Shown here: in pieces, positions 10,190-17,535 of the stretch
Position numbering within the stretch: the stretch's first letter is position 1
How the letters are laid out: every line of letters begins with the position of its first letter
Origin: Planctomycetota bacterium
GTDB taxonomy: Bacteria; Planctomycetota; Phycisphaerae; Phycisphaerales; Phycisphaeraceae
Length of the DNA: 37,397 bases
Reading direction: 5' to 3'
Assembly: GCA_024279275.1 (NCBI GenBank)
Contig: JAJRRS010000083.1
Location: 1-37,397 of the forward strand
The notes under the pieces: model-generated
What the model was told of the DNA's origin: nothing
The model's input: the letters and a program-made list of their open reading frames with translations, nothing else
The model's database searches: none
Program-made: the position numbers and the translations under genes

Positions 10190-11268
10190 GGCTTGTCCTC
10201 TCCCAGGTAGTCGAATACCTGGACCCGGCGGTTGTATGTATCAGCGATCCATATCCGGTTGTTGGAATCGACGCATATCCCGGCGGGCAGCCAGAACTGG
10301 CCGCGTCCGCGCCCCTCTTCGCCGAAGGTCATCAGGAGCTGGCCCTGCGAATCGAAGACCTGCACAGCCTCGAAGTGCGCGTCGATGACGTATAGATGCC
10401 CCTCGCTGTCCACCCCCAGCCCCTTGGGTTGGGCGAAGTAGCCCGGCAGGTTGCCGCCGCGACCGATCTGGCGGACCGGCTTGAGGTCCGCGTCGAACTG
10501 CTGCACCCGGAAGTTCAGCGTGTCACTGACATACAGCCGACCGGAAGGATCGACCGCGACATTCGTCGGGAAGTTGAACTCGCCGAGTTCCGTGCCCCGT
10601 GTGCCCAGCCTCCGGATCGGCTGACCGCCCAGCGTCATGACCACCACCTGGTGAGCGGTCACGTCGGCGACGAAGAGCCGACCACGTTCGGGGTCGACGG
10701 CGATGCCCGCGGGTCGGCTTAGCTGCTCACCACCCATCCTCCCGAGATACTTGCCCTGCTGGTCAAACACGACCAGGTCGCCCTGGACCGAGTCCGCCAC
10801 GATCAGCCTGCCGGCGGGGTCGTATGCCACGCCGGTCGGTTGCGAGAAGCGACCCAGCGCACCGTCACTGTCCGGTGGTGCCCACTGCTGATACTCCCGG
10901 GTAGCCAGATTAAAAACGTGGACGACTTGTGCGTTGGAGTCGGCGACGAAGAGCCGGTCCCCGCCGTCCGTGCATACCGCGTACGGGCTGAGCATCTGTT
11001 GAGCGGGCTTGCTCCCAAAGAGAGACTTGCCGACGTTTTCAAGGAACGACCTGGCCGGCTTGAGGTCCTGGTCGCTGCCGATCGAGCCGAGGTAGCGGAT
11101 GCGGGGCGGTTCCGGCGGCGCGGGCCAGTAGGGATCGTCCGGCTGGGCCAGGAAGATCGTCCCTGGTGGGGTCTGACATCCGGCAAGCGTGACCAGGCAG
11201 ACAATGCCCAGCAGCGCACAAACCCGCCGTAATTTTTGACCGGAGCTTGTGAGAGGTAATCTTGTCAT
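10186..11268 (-). CDS. NHL-repeat beta-propeller lipoprotein
   Basis: The start is the ATG at 11268 (360 aa) with GGAG 9-10 bases upstream; a longer frame lacks a signal sequence at its head. A lipoprotein signal peptide ends in LAGC (Cys31). Next is a segment containing YWPAPPEPPRIRYLG, also found in the paralogue at 13995-15287. Six or so NHL blades follow, visible as repeats of the type GVAYDPAGRLIVADS, GIAVDPERGRLFVAD, NVAVDPSGRLYVSD, GLGVDSEGHLYVID and GICVDSNNRIWIADT. The fold is a six-bladed propeller used for protein or ligand contacts; no catalytic residues stand out. Lying between the barrel and a 12-haem cytochrome gene, it probably supports the outer-membrane conduit, for example as scaffold or plug. 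That role is inferred. Confidence 0.88.
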   Translation of the reverse strand: MTRLPLTSSGQKLRRVCALLGIVCLVTLAGCQTPPGTIFLAQPDDPYWPAPPEPPRIRYLGSIGSDQDLKPARSFLENVGKSLFGSKPAQQMLSPYAVCTDGGDRLFVADSNAQVVHVFNLATREYQQWAPPDSDGALGRFSQPTGVAYDPAGRLIVADSVQGDLVVFDQQGKYLGRMGGEQLSRPAGIAVDPERGRLFVADVTAHQVVVMTLGGQPIRRLGTRGTELGEFNFPTNVAVDPSGRLYVSDTLNFRVQQFDADLKPVRQIGRGGNLPGYFAQPKGLGVDSEGHLYVIDAHFEAVQVFDSQGQLLMTFGEEGRGRGQFWLPAGICVDSNNRIWIADTYNRRVQVFDYLGEDKP

Positions 11269-11290
11269 GGCGGGCGTCTCCGGGCAAAGT

Positions 11291-11422
11291 CTAAAAGTTC
11301 CTGCGTATACCGGCGAACACGCTCTGGGATGTGTTGTCGCTGGAGTCGGAGGTGAAAGTCTCATTGCGGACCTGAATGAACGCGCTGGTCTGTCGATAAC
11401 GCCAGTTCAGGTCGAGACGCTA
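11291..11422 (-). other. In-frame continuation of the beta-barrel gene beyond an amber codon
   Basis: Reading on in the same frame past the TAG at 11422-11420 gives 42 further codons and then a second TAG at 11293-11291. The peptide begins RLDLNWRYRQTSAFIQV and ends SVFAGIRRNF. This is an amphipathic hairpin closing on a terminal phenylalanine, exactly the C-terminal signal that beta-barrel outer-membrane proteins need for assembly. The next gene's ATG (11268) lies 22 bases past the second TAG, normal operon spacing. The extension is therefore almost certainly part of the ancestral gene. TAG is an ordinary stop elsewhere in the window (for example the gene ending at 22088), so general reassignment is not indicated. 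Confidence 0.85.
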
Positions 11423-13339
11423 CTCAAACGAGGTGCTGTCTTCACTGACATCTTCGGATAGATCGTACCACAGCAGTTGGATGCGGCAGTTGAGTCTCCG
11501 GCTGAAGTCGTGTGAGTAGGTGCCATGCACGGTGAACTGTTTGGCGGTGTTGTCTTCATCGGTGAAGTCGATCGTCGTGTACTGCACACGCAGGTCATAC
11601 GAATCGGTCGACGAGAAGTTCTGGTGCACGATGGCTTCGAAACGGGTCTGCTTGAACGGTGAGATGTCGCTTTTGTGGTCGATCTGCTCGGCCTCAAGGA
11701 TCAGGACCCCAGTCCGGTAGTCTATGCCCAGGGCCAGCTCGTCGATGGAGTTAGGCAGCACGGTGGTTGGCCGATCGCTGCTGATGGATTCACTGATGTT
11801 CAGGTACCGCATGAAGACACCCAGGCCGGTGAACGGGCCCTCCTGGATATCGTACCGCAGGCCCAGGCCGACCGTGTTGGACGTGACGCTGTGGGCCGGC
11901 TCAGGTTCAACCGTGTAATCGATCTCAACCGTCTCGCCGTCGCCGATCCGACCTGAAAGGATACGCCGAAGCTCGACGCGGTTGGCCAGCGTGGTGACTG
12001 AGTAGTCGATCCCTTCGCTGTATATGTTCGGCCCGGTCGGGTTGGATACGTTGTGGACGACGATGCTTGACGTGGTGATGTTGGTGCGTGGCAGGATGAC
12101 TGGGCTGGCCCCGGCGAACGTGTGTGGCTCGCGTATCACCTGGAACGGTTCGCCGCGTTCGCCGTTGTCTTGCTGATCGTATCGTAGGCGCAGGTCGCCG
12201 GAGAACCGGCCCTTTGGGACGGCCTTGTTGTATTCAAAGATCAGGTCGCCGAACGACCCGTCGTTGGTAAACCCGTCGGAGAAGTCTTCGGTGTGCCCGC
12301 CCGCCTGCGCGGTGGTGACCAGGCTGTCGTACAAACGGTGGCGGAATAACACGTCGCCGTTGTAGGCACTCTGGGTCACTCCCGCGCGTGTCTGATCCAG
12401 CGCGGTGAAGTGATACCTGGACTCCAGCGTGGGTGAGTGTTCGAGCCGTACAATCTCATCCCAGCGGAGTCTTTTTTCCGCGAAGTCCCCCTGCTGATCG
12501 TAATACTCGAACCGTGTGCGGACGTTATTTTTCTGGTTGTCGCCGAAGTCAAGCGTGTGGGTCAGGTCGGTGTCGTGTCGGGTGTAATTGATATCCGATC
12601 TGACCGGGGCGGTCAGGTCAACGCTGTTAAGCCGGTAGTTGAAGTCAAGCCGTTGAAACTCGCCGAGGCTGAACCGGCTGGAGATGTCCACAAGGTCTTC
12701 GACCTGATCGAAGTTGTTGGACCCGCTGTTGGAAGGGTCGTCCTGGCTGGTGGTGCGGTGAGTGTAGCTGAAGTTGTGACGAGAATCGGGGAGGGTGACA
12801 AGCCAGTTGAACCCTGCGGCGGTGTCGGTGCTCTCGATCGTCGGGCCGAACTGCCTGTCCAGGAGGGTCTGGAACTGGCTGGCAAAGATGGTCAGGGGGG
12901 TGTCGCTGCGTCGCAGGATCGTGGCCCTGGCGTCGTACTCCTGAAGCGATTCGCCTCGCTGACTGTTCCCGCCGGCCGTGTCGCTGTCGAAGTCGTTCTG
13001 CTCCAGGATCATGGACCCGAACAGGGAAAGCTCGACCAGGTTGGGGTGTCGGATAAACCCGGTTGTGGAGACCTCGAACAGCTCGCGGAACTTCTCCTCG
13101 GAATCGGTGGTGGAGGGTTGTCCCTCGGCATCCACGGTGTCTTTCTGCTTGTAGAACTCAAGCCCCAGGGAGGCATGCACGTTGTTGAACTCAATAAGGG
13201 GCAGCTCTTGTCTGGGGTTGATGACAACCGGCCCGTCCTGCCCCGGGGCCGGGCCGCTGGCCAGAAGCAGCGTCAGCACCCCGGTCGTCAGTGCCGTCGG
13301 GTAGGCGGAGCTTCGCGCTGTCACTCGCAGCGGGGTCAT
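11420..13339 (-). CDS. Outer-membrane beta-barrel protein of the cytochrome conduit (interrupted by TAG near its end)
   Basis: The 639 codons to the first stop start with a signal peptide (residues 1-34, ending ASGPAPGQ). Alternating polar/aromatic strands follow throughout, for example FQRLDFNYRLNSVDL, VRTRFEYYDQQGDF, SGDLRLRYDQQDN, LGLGLRYDIQ, EALVHQNF-type and YDLRVQYTTIDF. A soluble insert near residues 420-500 has an IYSEGIDYSVTTLANRVELRR to TVEIDYTV pattern. The family resembles large porins that sit beside multihaem cytochromes. I do not assign it to MtrB or another named porin. The barrel's last hairpin lies after an in-frame amber codon (11420-11422), so the stated product lacks the closing strand unless the stop is read through, mutated or a sequencing error. 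The start overlaps the 5-haem lipoprotein stop by 4 bases. Confidence 0.85.
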   Translation of the reverse strand: MTPLRVTARSSAYPTALTTGVLTLLLASGPAPGQDGPVVINPRQELPLIEFNNVHASLGLEFYKQKDTVDAEGQPSTTDSEEKFRELFEVSTTGFIRHPNLVELSLFGSMILEQNDFDSDTAGGNSQRGESLQEYDARATILRRSDTPLTIFASQFQTLLDRQFGPTIESTDTAAGFNWLVTLPDSRHNFSYTHRTTSQDDPSNSGSNNFDQVEDLVDISSRFSLGEFQRLDFNYRLNSVDLTAPVRSDINYTRHDTDLTHTLDFGDNQKNNVRTRFEYYDQQGDFAEKRLRWDEIVRLEHSPTLESRYHFTALDQTRAGVTQSAYNGDVLFRHRLYDSLVTTAQAGGHTEDFSDGFTNDGSFGDLIFEYNKAVPKGRFSGDLRLRYDQQDNGERGEPFQVIREPHTFAGASPVILPRTNITTSSIVVHNVSNPTGPNIYSEGIDYSVTTLANRVELRRILSGRIGDGETVEIDYTVEPEPAHSVTSNTVGLGLRYDIQEGPFTGLGVFMRYLNISESISSDRPTTVLPNSIDELALGIDYRTGVLILEAEQIDHKSDISPFKQTRFEAIVHQNFSSTDSYDLRVQYTTIDFTDEDNTAKQFTVHGTYSHDFSRRLNCRIQLLWYDLSEDVSEDSTSFE

Positions 13340-13998
13340 CCCGGCACCGCCTCACCCTGGCCGGGTGACTGAGGTGTGGAGGCCTCGGGTTGATCCGCAT
13401 TGAGTGGGGCCGGGTGAAGGAAGTTGGGCTGGTCCCCGCCGTGACCGGAGTGACAATCCAGGCATGAACGTTGCGGGTCCATGTGCGCCGACGGGGTTGG
13501 GCCCAGTGTGTCGGGCTGTGTGTGGCATTGACCGCACAGCGCACGGGGTTGATCGCGGAGCATGAACACGGTCGTGGATTGATGGGGGTTATGGCAGACC
13601 AGGCAGTCGCCGACCGCCACGGGGCCGTGCATCAGCTCGAACTGGTCTGGTTTGTTCCCGTGGCATTGGGCACAGACGGAGGCACCGGGCATCAGCGCGG
13701 ACGGGTCGTGCGAGGTGTGACAGGCCACGCAGTTTTCCTGCGCATAAGGCGGGTGGTAGTTGTACTTGATCGCCAGTCTTCGGCGTGCCTGCGCGGCGGG
13801 CGAGTCGGATAGGTCATCCACCGGGGCGTTGGGGTCTGGGACACCATCGAAGAAGAATGACAGAAGCTCGTAGTGTTCGCCGGGGTTACAGCCGGCCAGC
13901 AAGAGCAGCGGCGCAGCGAGAACCAGCGCAGGTAACAGAAACCACGCCCCGGCGAGCCATGGCCGCCGGGTGTGGCTGGGTCTGACGGGGGCATTCAT
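13336..13998 (-). CDS. Pentahaem cytochrome c lipoprotein
   Basis: A 220-aa protein with a hydrophobic signal ending in the lipobox LAGC (Cys37), so it is lipid-anchored. It carries five CxxCH motifs: CVACH, CAQCH, CLVCH, CGQCH, CLDCH. The CHTSHD, HNPH and HSGH histidines that follow are candidate second axial ligands. The C-terminal 30 or so residues are proline-rich and haem-free. It lies between an NHL lipoprotein and the barrel with 4-base overlaps on both sides. This is the position expected for the cytochrome that fits inside or beneath the barrel in a porin-cytochrome complex. Five haems is fewer than in the 8- to 12-haem partners of known complexes. Confidence 0.9.
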   Translation of the reverse strand: MNAPVRPSHTRRPWLAGAWFLLPALVLAAPLLLLAGCNPGEHYELLSFFFDGVPDPNAPVDDLSDSPAAQARRRLAIKYNYHPPYAQENCVACHTSHDPSALMPGASVCAQCHGNKPDQFELMHGPVAVGDCLVCHNPHQSTTVFMLRDQPRALCGQCHTQPDTLGPTPSAHMDPQRSCLDCHSGHGGDQPNFLHPAPLNADQPEASTPQSPGQGEAVPG

Positions 13999-15287
13999 TT
14001 CACGGACCCGGCAGCGTTGTTGTCCACGGGTGGTTGAACCGGTGGCCGTTGCGGGTCCATTTCAGGTAGTTCTGCAGGGGTTTCGCTGGCGGGTGCTGTG
14101 TCGACGGGCACTTGCTCCGGTCCGCCGGTGTCGGTGACGCCCAGGTTTATTTCAGCCTGGTCTGCACGGGTATCTTCGACCGAGGCCCCGGGTTTAAGCT
14201 GCCCCAGCGCGTAGACCGCGACCTTCGCCGGCCCGAACTGGTTGGTCACGATCAGCAGGCTTTCGGCCTGGAACGACGGGTGGATATCTTTTTCGAACAG
14301 GTCGGTGTTGCCTTCGAGGACACTCACGCCCACGGGCAGGAACATCGCGCCGGGGTGGTCGCCGGCGTTCCCGAACCAGGTCAGCAGCTTGCCCTCGTGG
14401 TTGAAGACCTGGACGTTCTGGAAGGCGGCATCCACGACGTAGATTCTGCCCTCGCGGTCGGTCGCCAGGTGCTTGGGCCTGACGAACTCACCGATCGCGG
14501 TGGTGATCTTGCCAAACCCAAAAAGCAGCTCGCCGGTGGGTGAGAATACCTGGACCCTGCCTTTTAATACGTCCCCGACGATGACCCGACCGTCGACATC
14601 GACATCGATGCCCAGCGGACGGATGAACGCGCCGTCCTCACCGCCGCCGCCCTCTTCACCGATCCGTCCAAGTTCCTGGCCGTTGGATCGATCCAGTATC
14701 AGGACCTGCTTGCTTACATAGTCGGTGACGTAGATCCGGTCCGTGGTTACAGCCAGTGCCCCGGGCTTGAACTGCGGGGGTTCAAAGCGAGTCAGGTAAC
14801 GCTCGTTCTGGTCATACACCACGATCCTGTTGGCCCCCAGGTCGGCGACGTAGATCAACCCATCGGGGGCGATCGCGACGTCGGTGGGTCGGACCAGACG
14901 TGTGACCCCGCCGCTACCGATGACGCGGGTCTGTTGGTTGCGAAGGTCCAGCACGACCACGCCGGGGTTGCGGATATCACAGACGTAGATCCGACCGTCA
15001 ACCGCCGTTACGCCGTAGGGCTTGTTAATGGGGAGTACCTGCTGACCGGCCTCGCCGTAGATCAGAGCGTCGAGTTTGCCGCCCTCCGGCTCGATGTCTT
15101 TGCTGAACTGGTAGGAGCGGAGGAACTGGATCCGGGGCGGATCGGGGTACGGGGGCCAGAAGGAGTACTGCCTGGCGGACGGTCCCGTGGTGGGTGTGCT
15201 GCCGCAGCCGCTAAGGGCCGTCAAGGCGATCAGGACCGCCGCAGCGGCCCGAGAACCTGTACGTTTGATGGTTTGGGTAGGTTTCAT
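13995..15287 (-). CDS. NHL-repeat beta-propeller lipoprotein (paralogue)
   Basis: A 430-aa protein with lipobox LSGC (Cys28), then YSFWPPYPDPPRIQFL, the same lead-in as in the NHL gene at 10186-11268. NHL blades follow, recognisable as DVAIAPDGLIYVADLGANRIVVYD, GIDVDVDGRVIVGD and HLATDREGRIYVVDAAFQNVQVF-type units. The C-terminal 70 residues are acidic and proline-rich (PELPEMDPQRPPVQPP) and probably disordered. It opens the third cytochrome operon; AGGG and GGGAG lie just upstream of the ATG. It ends in a 4-base overlap with the 5-haem lipoprotein gene. Function beyond a propeller scaffold is unknown. Confidence 0.88.
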   Translation of the reverse strand: MKPTQTIKRTGSRAAAAVLIALTALSGCGSTPTTGPSARQYSFWPPYPDPPRIQFLRSYQFSKDIEPEGGKLDALIYGEAGQQVLPINKPYGVTAVDGRIYVCDIRNPGVVVLDLRNQQTRVIGSGGVTRLVRPTDVAIAPDGLIYVADLGANRIVVYDQNERYLTRFEPPQFKPGALAVTTDRIYVTDYVSKQVLILDRSNGQELGRIGEEGGGGEDGAFIRPLGIDVDVDGRVIVGDVLKGRVQVFSPTGELLFGFGKITTAIGEFVRPKHLATDREGRIYVVDAAFQNVQVFNHEGKLLTWFGNAGDHPGAMFLPVGVSVLEGNTDLFEKDIHPSFQAESLLIVTNQFGPAKVAVYALGQLKPGASVEDTRADQAEINLGVTDTGGPEQVPVDTAPASETPAELPEMDPQRPPVQPPVDNNAAGSVK

Positions 15288-15446
15288 AATCCCTGGCTCC
15301 CGCCTTTTGTGTGACCATGGGGTTAAATCCGTCGTGATGAGCTATACTGCGTGTGGTATTTTTAGGTATCCGCTGCCGAGTAAATTGACGAGAAGACGCG
15401 AACGGCGGAGCACCTGATCTATCTAACCAAGCCTTAACTGGGGCCG

Positions 15447-15491
15447 CTGGTTGGGTTGGTCTCGCGACCAACCCGCCAGTGGCTTTTTCTT
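15447..15491. terminator. Strong hairpin between the tetrahaem gene and the NHL operon
   Basis: GGGTTGGTC and GACCAACCC (15453-15461 and 15466-15474) form a 9-bp stem with a TCGC loop, extended by CTGG/CCAG. On the plus strand a TTTTT run follows at 15484-15488. On the minus strand the hairpin comes 21 bases after the tetrahaem stop but with A-residues before it and no T-run after. It would insulate the tetrahaem unit from the NHL operon. Efficiency on the minus strand is uncertain. Confidence 0.6.
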
Positions 15492-15499
15492 ACACAAGG

Positions 15500-16120
15500 T
15501 CACTTGTTGTGGCACGACAGGCACAACTGGCTGCCCGAATTGGTCACACGCAGCAACTCCGGCAGGTTCGACTTATTGTGGACCGAGTGGCACGACGCGC
15601 AGCTCACGACCTTCTCGGCCTGACCGCTGACGGTCATGTCACGCAGCTTCACACCGTTGGCCACCGGGTCGGCCACGAAGTCGGCATCGGCGAAGTCGTA
15701 CACGCCTATAGCGCCGACCGGGTGATCGTCACTGAGGTTGCCAACACCGTTACCAATCTGCTTGCTGGAACCGATGAACACGGTGCCGTTGGTCGTCGCA
15801 CCGAAGCTGTCCATCGCGACCGAACCGTCGTGGCAACTCATGCAAAGATGGCTGTCACGGTCCAGGCCCGCGTTACCATCATTCGAAGTTGCGCCTTCAA
15901 AGAGGGTGTAGTTGGCATACGTTGGAACCTGGTGGTTCCACAGCAGGCCAAGACTGTTGGCGTTGGGGCCACTGTGCGTGGCATGACAAGGCTCACAAAT
16001 CGACCCACCCGACCAGCTCTTATTGCTGAAGTCGTGGTCGGAGCCTTGGATGCCCGCCTGTGCGACCCCCCCGACTGCCAGCAAGCTGGCGATTGCGAGG
16101 ATGTACATTCTGGGTTTCAT
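15500..16120 (-). CDS. Small secreted tetrahaem cytochrome c, candidate filament subunit
   Basis: A 206-aa protein with a clean signal peptide (ending VAQAG, about residue 22). It has four CxxCH motifs: CEPCH, CMSCH, CASCH and CLSCH, the last three residues from the end. Extra histidines in SDHDF, CHATH, LLWNH, DDHPV and CHSVH can serve as second axial ligands. It matches the first 180 residues or so of the 12-haem protein at 8558-10189 motif for motif. It is a single-gene unit with its own sigma-54-type promoter, an AAGGGA ribosome site seven bases from the ATG and a hairpin after it. That pattern suits an abundant product. Small tetrahaem cytochromes of this size include the filament-forming OmcE type. 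Membership of that group is my inference from size, haem count and context. Confidence 0.9.
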   Translation of the reverse strand: MKPRMYILAIASLLAVGGVAQAGIQGSDHDFSNKSWSGGSICEPCHATHSGPNANSLGLLWNHQVPTYANYTLFEGATSNDGNAGLDRDSHLCMSCHDGSVAMDSFGATTNGTVFIGSSKQIGNGVGNLSDDHPVGAIGVYDFADADFVADPVANGVKLRDMTVSGQAEKVVSCASCHSVHNKSNLPELLRVTNSGSQLCLSCHNK

Positions 16121-16198
16121 AGTATTTCCCTTTCATTAGGGGTTTTAGGTTCGAACGAGAACTCTCACCGTTCGTGTCTCTTCGTCACCTAACCCTGT

Positions 16199-16214
16199 TG
16201 CAAACTGCATACCT
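16199..16214 (-). promoter_or_regulatory. Sigma-54 promoter for the tetrahaem cytochrome
   Basis: On the minus strand the element reads AGGTATGCAGTTTGCA. It has the invariant GG and GC exactly 10 bases apart, a full TTTGCA -12 half and a -24 half with T for C at two places and A for the leading T. Predicted transcription start is near 16188, about 68 bases before the ATG at 16120. Confidence 0.6.
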
Positions 16215-16245
16215 AAAAGTCAATCAAGTCTTTTGATATATACCC

Positions 16246-16267
16246 GCTGTTTTAGGCCCGAAACAGC
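16246..16267. promoter_or_regulatory. Inverted repeat, possible activator site
   Basis: GCTGTTT and AAACAGC are perfect 7-base inverted arms with an 8-base spacer, 32-53 bases upstream of the -24 element of the tetrahaem promoter. A matching half-site (CGAAACAG) lies at 28187-28194, just upstream of the sigma-54 element at 28207. Upstream activator sites of NtrC-type regulators are inverted repeats, but usually further upstream, so this remains tentative. Confidence 0.35.
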
Positions 16268-16463
16268 CTTTCTGGTCACGTTTCCAAGCCGGGCGACCAC
16301 AACCGAGAATCCGTGGGAGGGTGCCTCTCCAAGCCTCGAGAACACCCGCAGCCAATGCCTTAGAAGCTCTCTTTCCAGGATTCGAGAAAGCACCGCCCCC
16401 CCGGTGTCATGTGCCCCTCCTATGCCCGCAGCCACAAGCCCAAACCCGGCTAAGCCTGACGGC

Positions 16464-17525
16464 TCATCCGCCGTCCGCCGTTTCACCGGCACCCAGACCC
16501 TGTGACGCGGTGCTTTTCTCAAAGGCGTTACGGTAGGCTTGGGACGCTTGATCCCATTCCCCAGCCTGCTCGTGGACCCGGCCCATGAAGTAGTAGGCCT
16601 CCGCGGGGTCGGGGTTGATTTTCAGTGCCTCCACCAACGCAGCCCGTGCCTCGTCGAATCGCTTGAGCGCGACAAGTGCCCGGCCACGCAGGGTCTGCAC
16701 ACGCCAGGCCGCCACGGCGTCGGTGTCGAGCTTGTCGAGTATCGCCATCGCCTCGGCGGGCTGGCCGACCATCATGTGAACCCGGGCCAGGGTCAGTTGC
16801 AACGGGGCATCATCGGGAGAACTCACCAATCCAAGTTGTAACTCCTCGCGGGCCAGGTCGGTCCGGCCTTTCTCCAGCAATTTTTCCGCGAGGTGCAGAT
16901 GGCGCGAAGCGACGCGGCTTGGCGTGCTGGCAACGGTGCTGTGGGTTTTAAGCCGCTGCCGAAGCTCGGTCTTGTCGATCGTGCCGTGGGCGAAGTCCAG
17001 GTACGCTCGCAGGTCCTTGGTGTAGGACTCGCGCAGCCCCGGCATGCGGGCGATTTGATTGCCTTGCTCATCAACGATCACGGTGGACGGCCAGACGCGG
17101 ACGGACATCAAGCCCGACGCCTGGTAATCCGTATCGACGACGATCGGCCAGGGACACTTCCCCGAGTCCTTGAGCTTCGACGCCCCGACGCCGGCGTCGT
17201 GGCCGCTGACCACCACAACGACTTGAAGATCAGCCCCCCCCACCGCATCGGGTGTCTCGGTCAGCAGCTTGCGAATCTGCTGCATCGCCTCCACGCTGCG
17301 ATCCTGCTCCGCCTTGACGAACAACACAACACTGATGCTCCCGGTTTCAGGTACGGCTACCGGGTTGCCAGCCGTGTCGGTCGCGCGCCACTGGATTGTC
17401 GTCGGGGCTTGGGCTGCGTCGTCCTGAGCGTATGCTGCCCCCCCCATGAGTAGAGCCACTAGGCACGCCAACGCCCTTCCAAGCCCTCGTGGTGTGTCGA
17501 TCAGGTTGTTTATGTTGCGTGTCAT
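16464..17525 (-). CDS. Periplasmic thioredoxin-fold/TPR protein without the CxxC pair
   Basis: The start is the ATG at 17525 (353 aa), 10 bases after the upstream 15-haem gene, with GAGG before it. A longer frame to 17663 runs into that gene and lacks a signal at its head. A signal peptide ends in AYAQ (near residue 34). Residues about 40-190 look like a TlpA/thioredoxin fold (ISVVLFVKAEQDRSVEAMQQI, MSVRVWPSTVIVDEQGNQIARMPGL) with the cis-proline region. The redox CxxC is absent; only one Cys (GKCPWP) is present. Residues about 215-340 contain three to four TPR units (REELQLGLVSSPDDAPLQLTLARVHMMVG, RGRALVALKRFDEARAALVEALKINPDPAEAYYFMGRVHEQAGEWDQA). It probably binds partners or apocytochromes in the periplasm. 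The chaperone role is inferred from operon position. Confidence 0.85.
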   Translation of the reverse strand: MTRNINNLIDTPRGLGRALACLVALLMGGAAYAQDDAAQAPTTIQWRATDTAGNPVAVPETGSISVVLFVKAEQDRSVEAMQQIRKLLTETPDAVGGADLQVVVVVSGHDAGVGASKLKDSGKCPWPIVVDTDYQASGLMSVRVWPSTVIVDEQGNQIARMPGLRESYTKDLRAYLDFAHGTIDKTELRQRLKTHSTVASTPSRVASRHLHLAEKLLEKGRTDLAREELQLGLVSSPDDAPLQLTLARVHMMVGQPAEAMAILDKLDTDAVAAWRVQTLRGRALVALKRFDEARAALVEALKINPDPAEAYYFMGRVHEQAGEWDQASQAYRNAFEKSTASQGLGAGETADGG

Positions 17526-17535
17526 GGTGTATGCC

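Larger units (their letters stand above)
16121..16463. other. Regulatory intergenic region upstream of the tetrahaem gene
   Basis: No gene is supported here; a 100-codon minus-strand frame lacks family features and ends inside the promoter zone. Contents: a sigma-54 promoter match at 16199-16214, the inverted repeat GCTGTTT-N8-AAACAGC at 16246-16267 upstream of it, and otherwise unassigned sequence up to the end of the thioredoxin/TPR gene. Confidence 0.6.

Noticed and set aside
11420-13339. General reassignment of TAG to an amino acid
   Set aside because: TAG ends other genes normally (for example at 22088-22090) and also ends the barrel extension itself, so a local event is more likely.
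15288-15446. A sigma-54 promoter before the NHL/5-haem/barrel operon
   Set aside because: No GG-N10-GC element exists there. A weak TATAGC box is present without a convincing -35, so no promoter is called.
16220-16522. A 100-codon minus-strand frame in the intergenic region
   Set aside because: No recognisable domain, overlaps the thioredoxin/TPR gene end and runs through the inverted repeat upstream of the tetrahaem gene.
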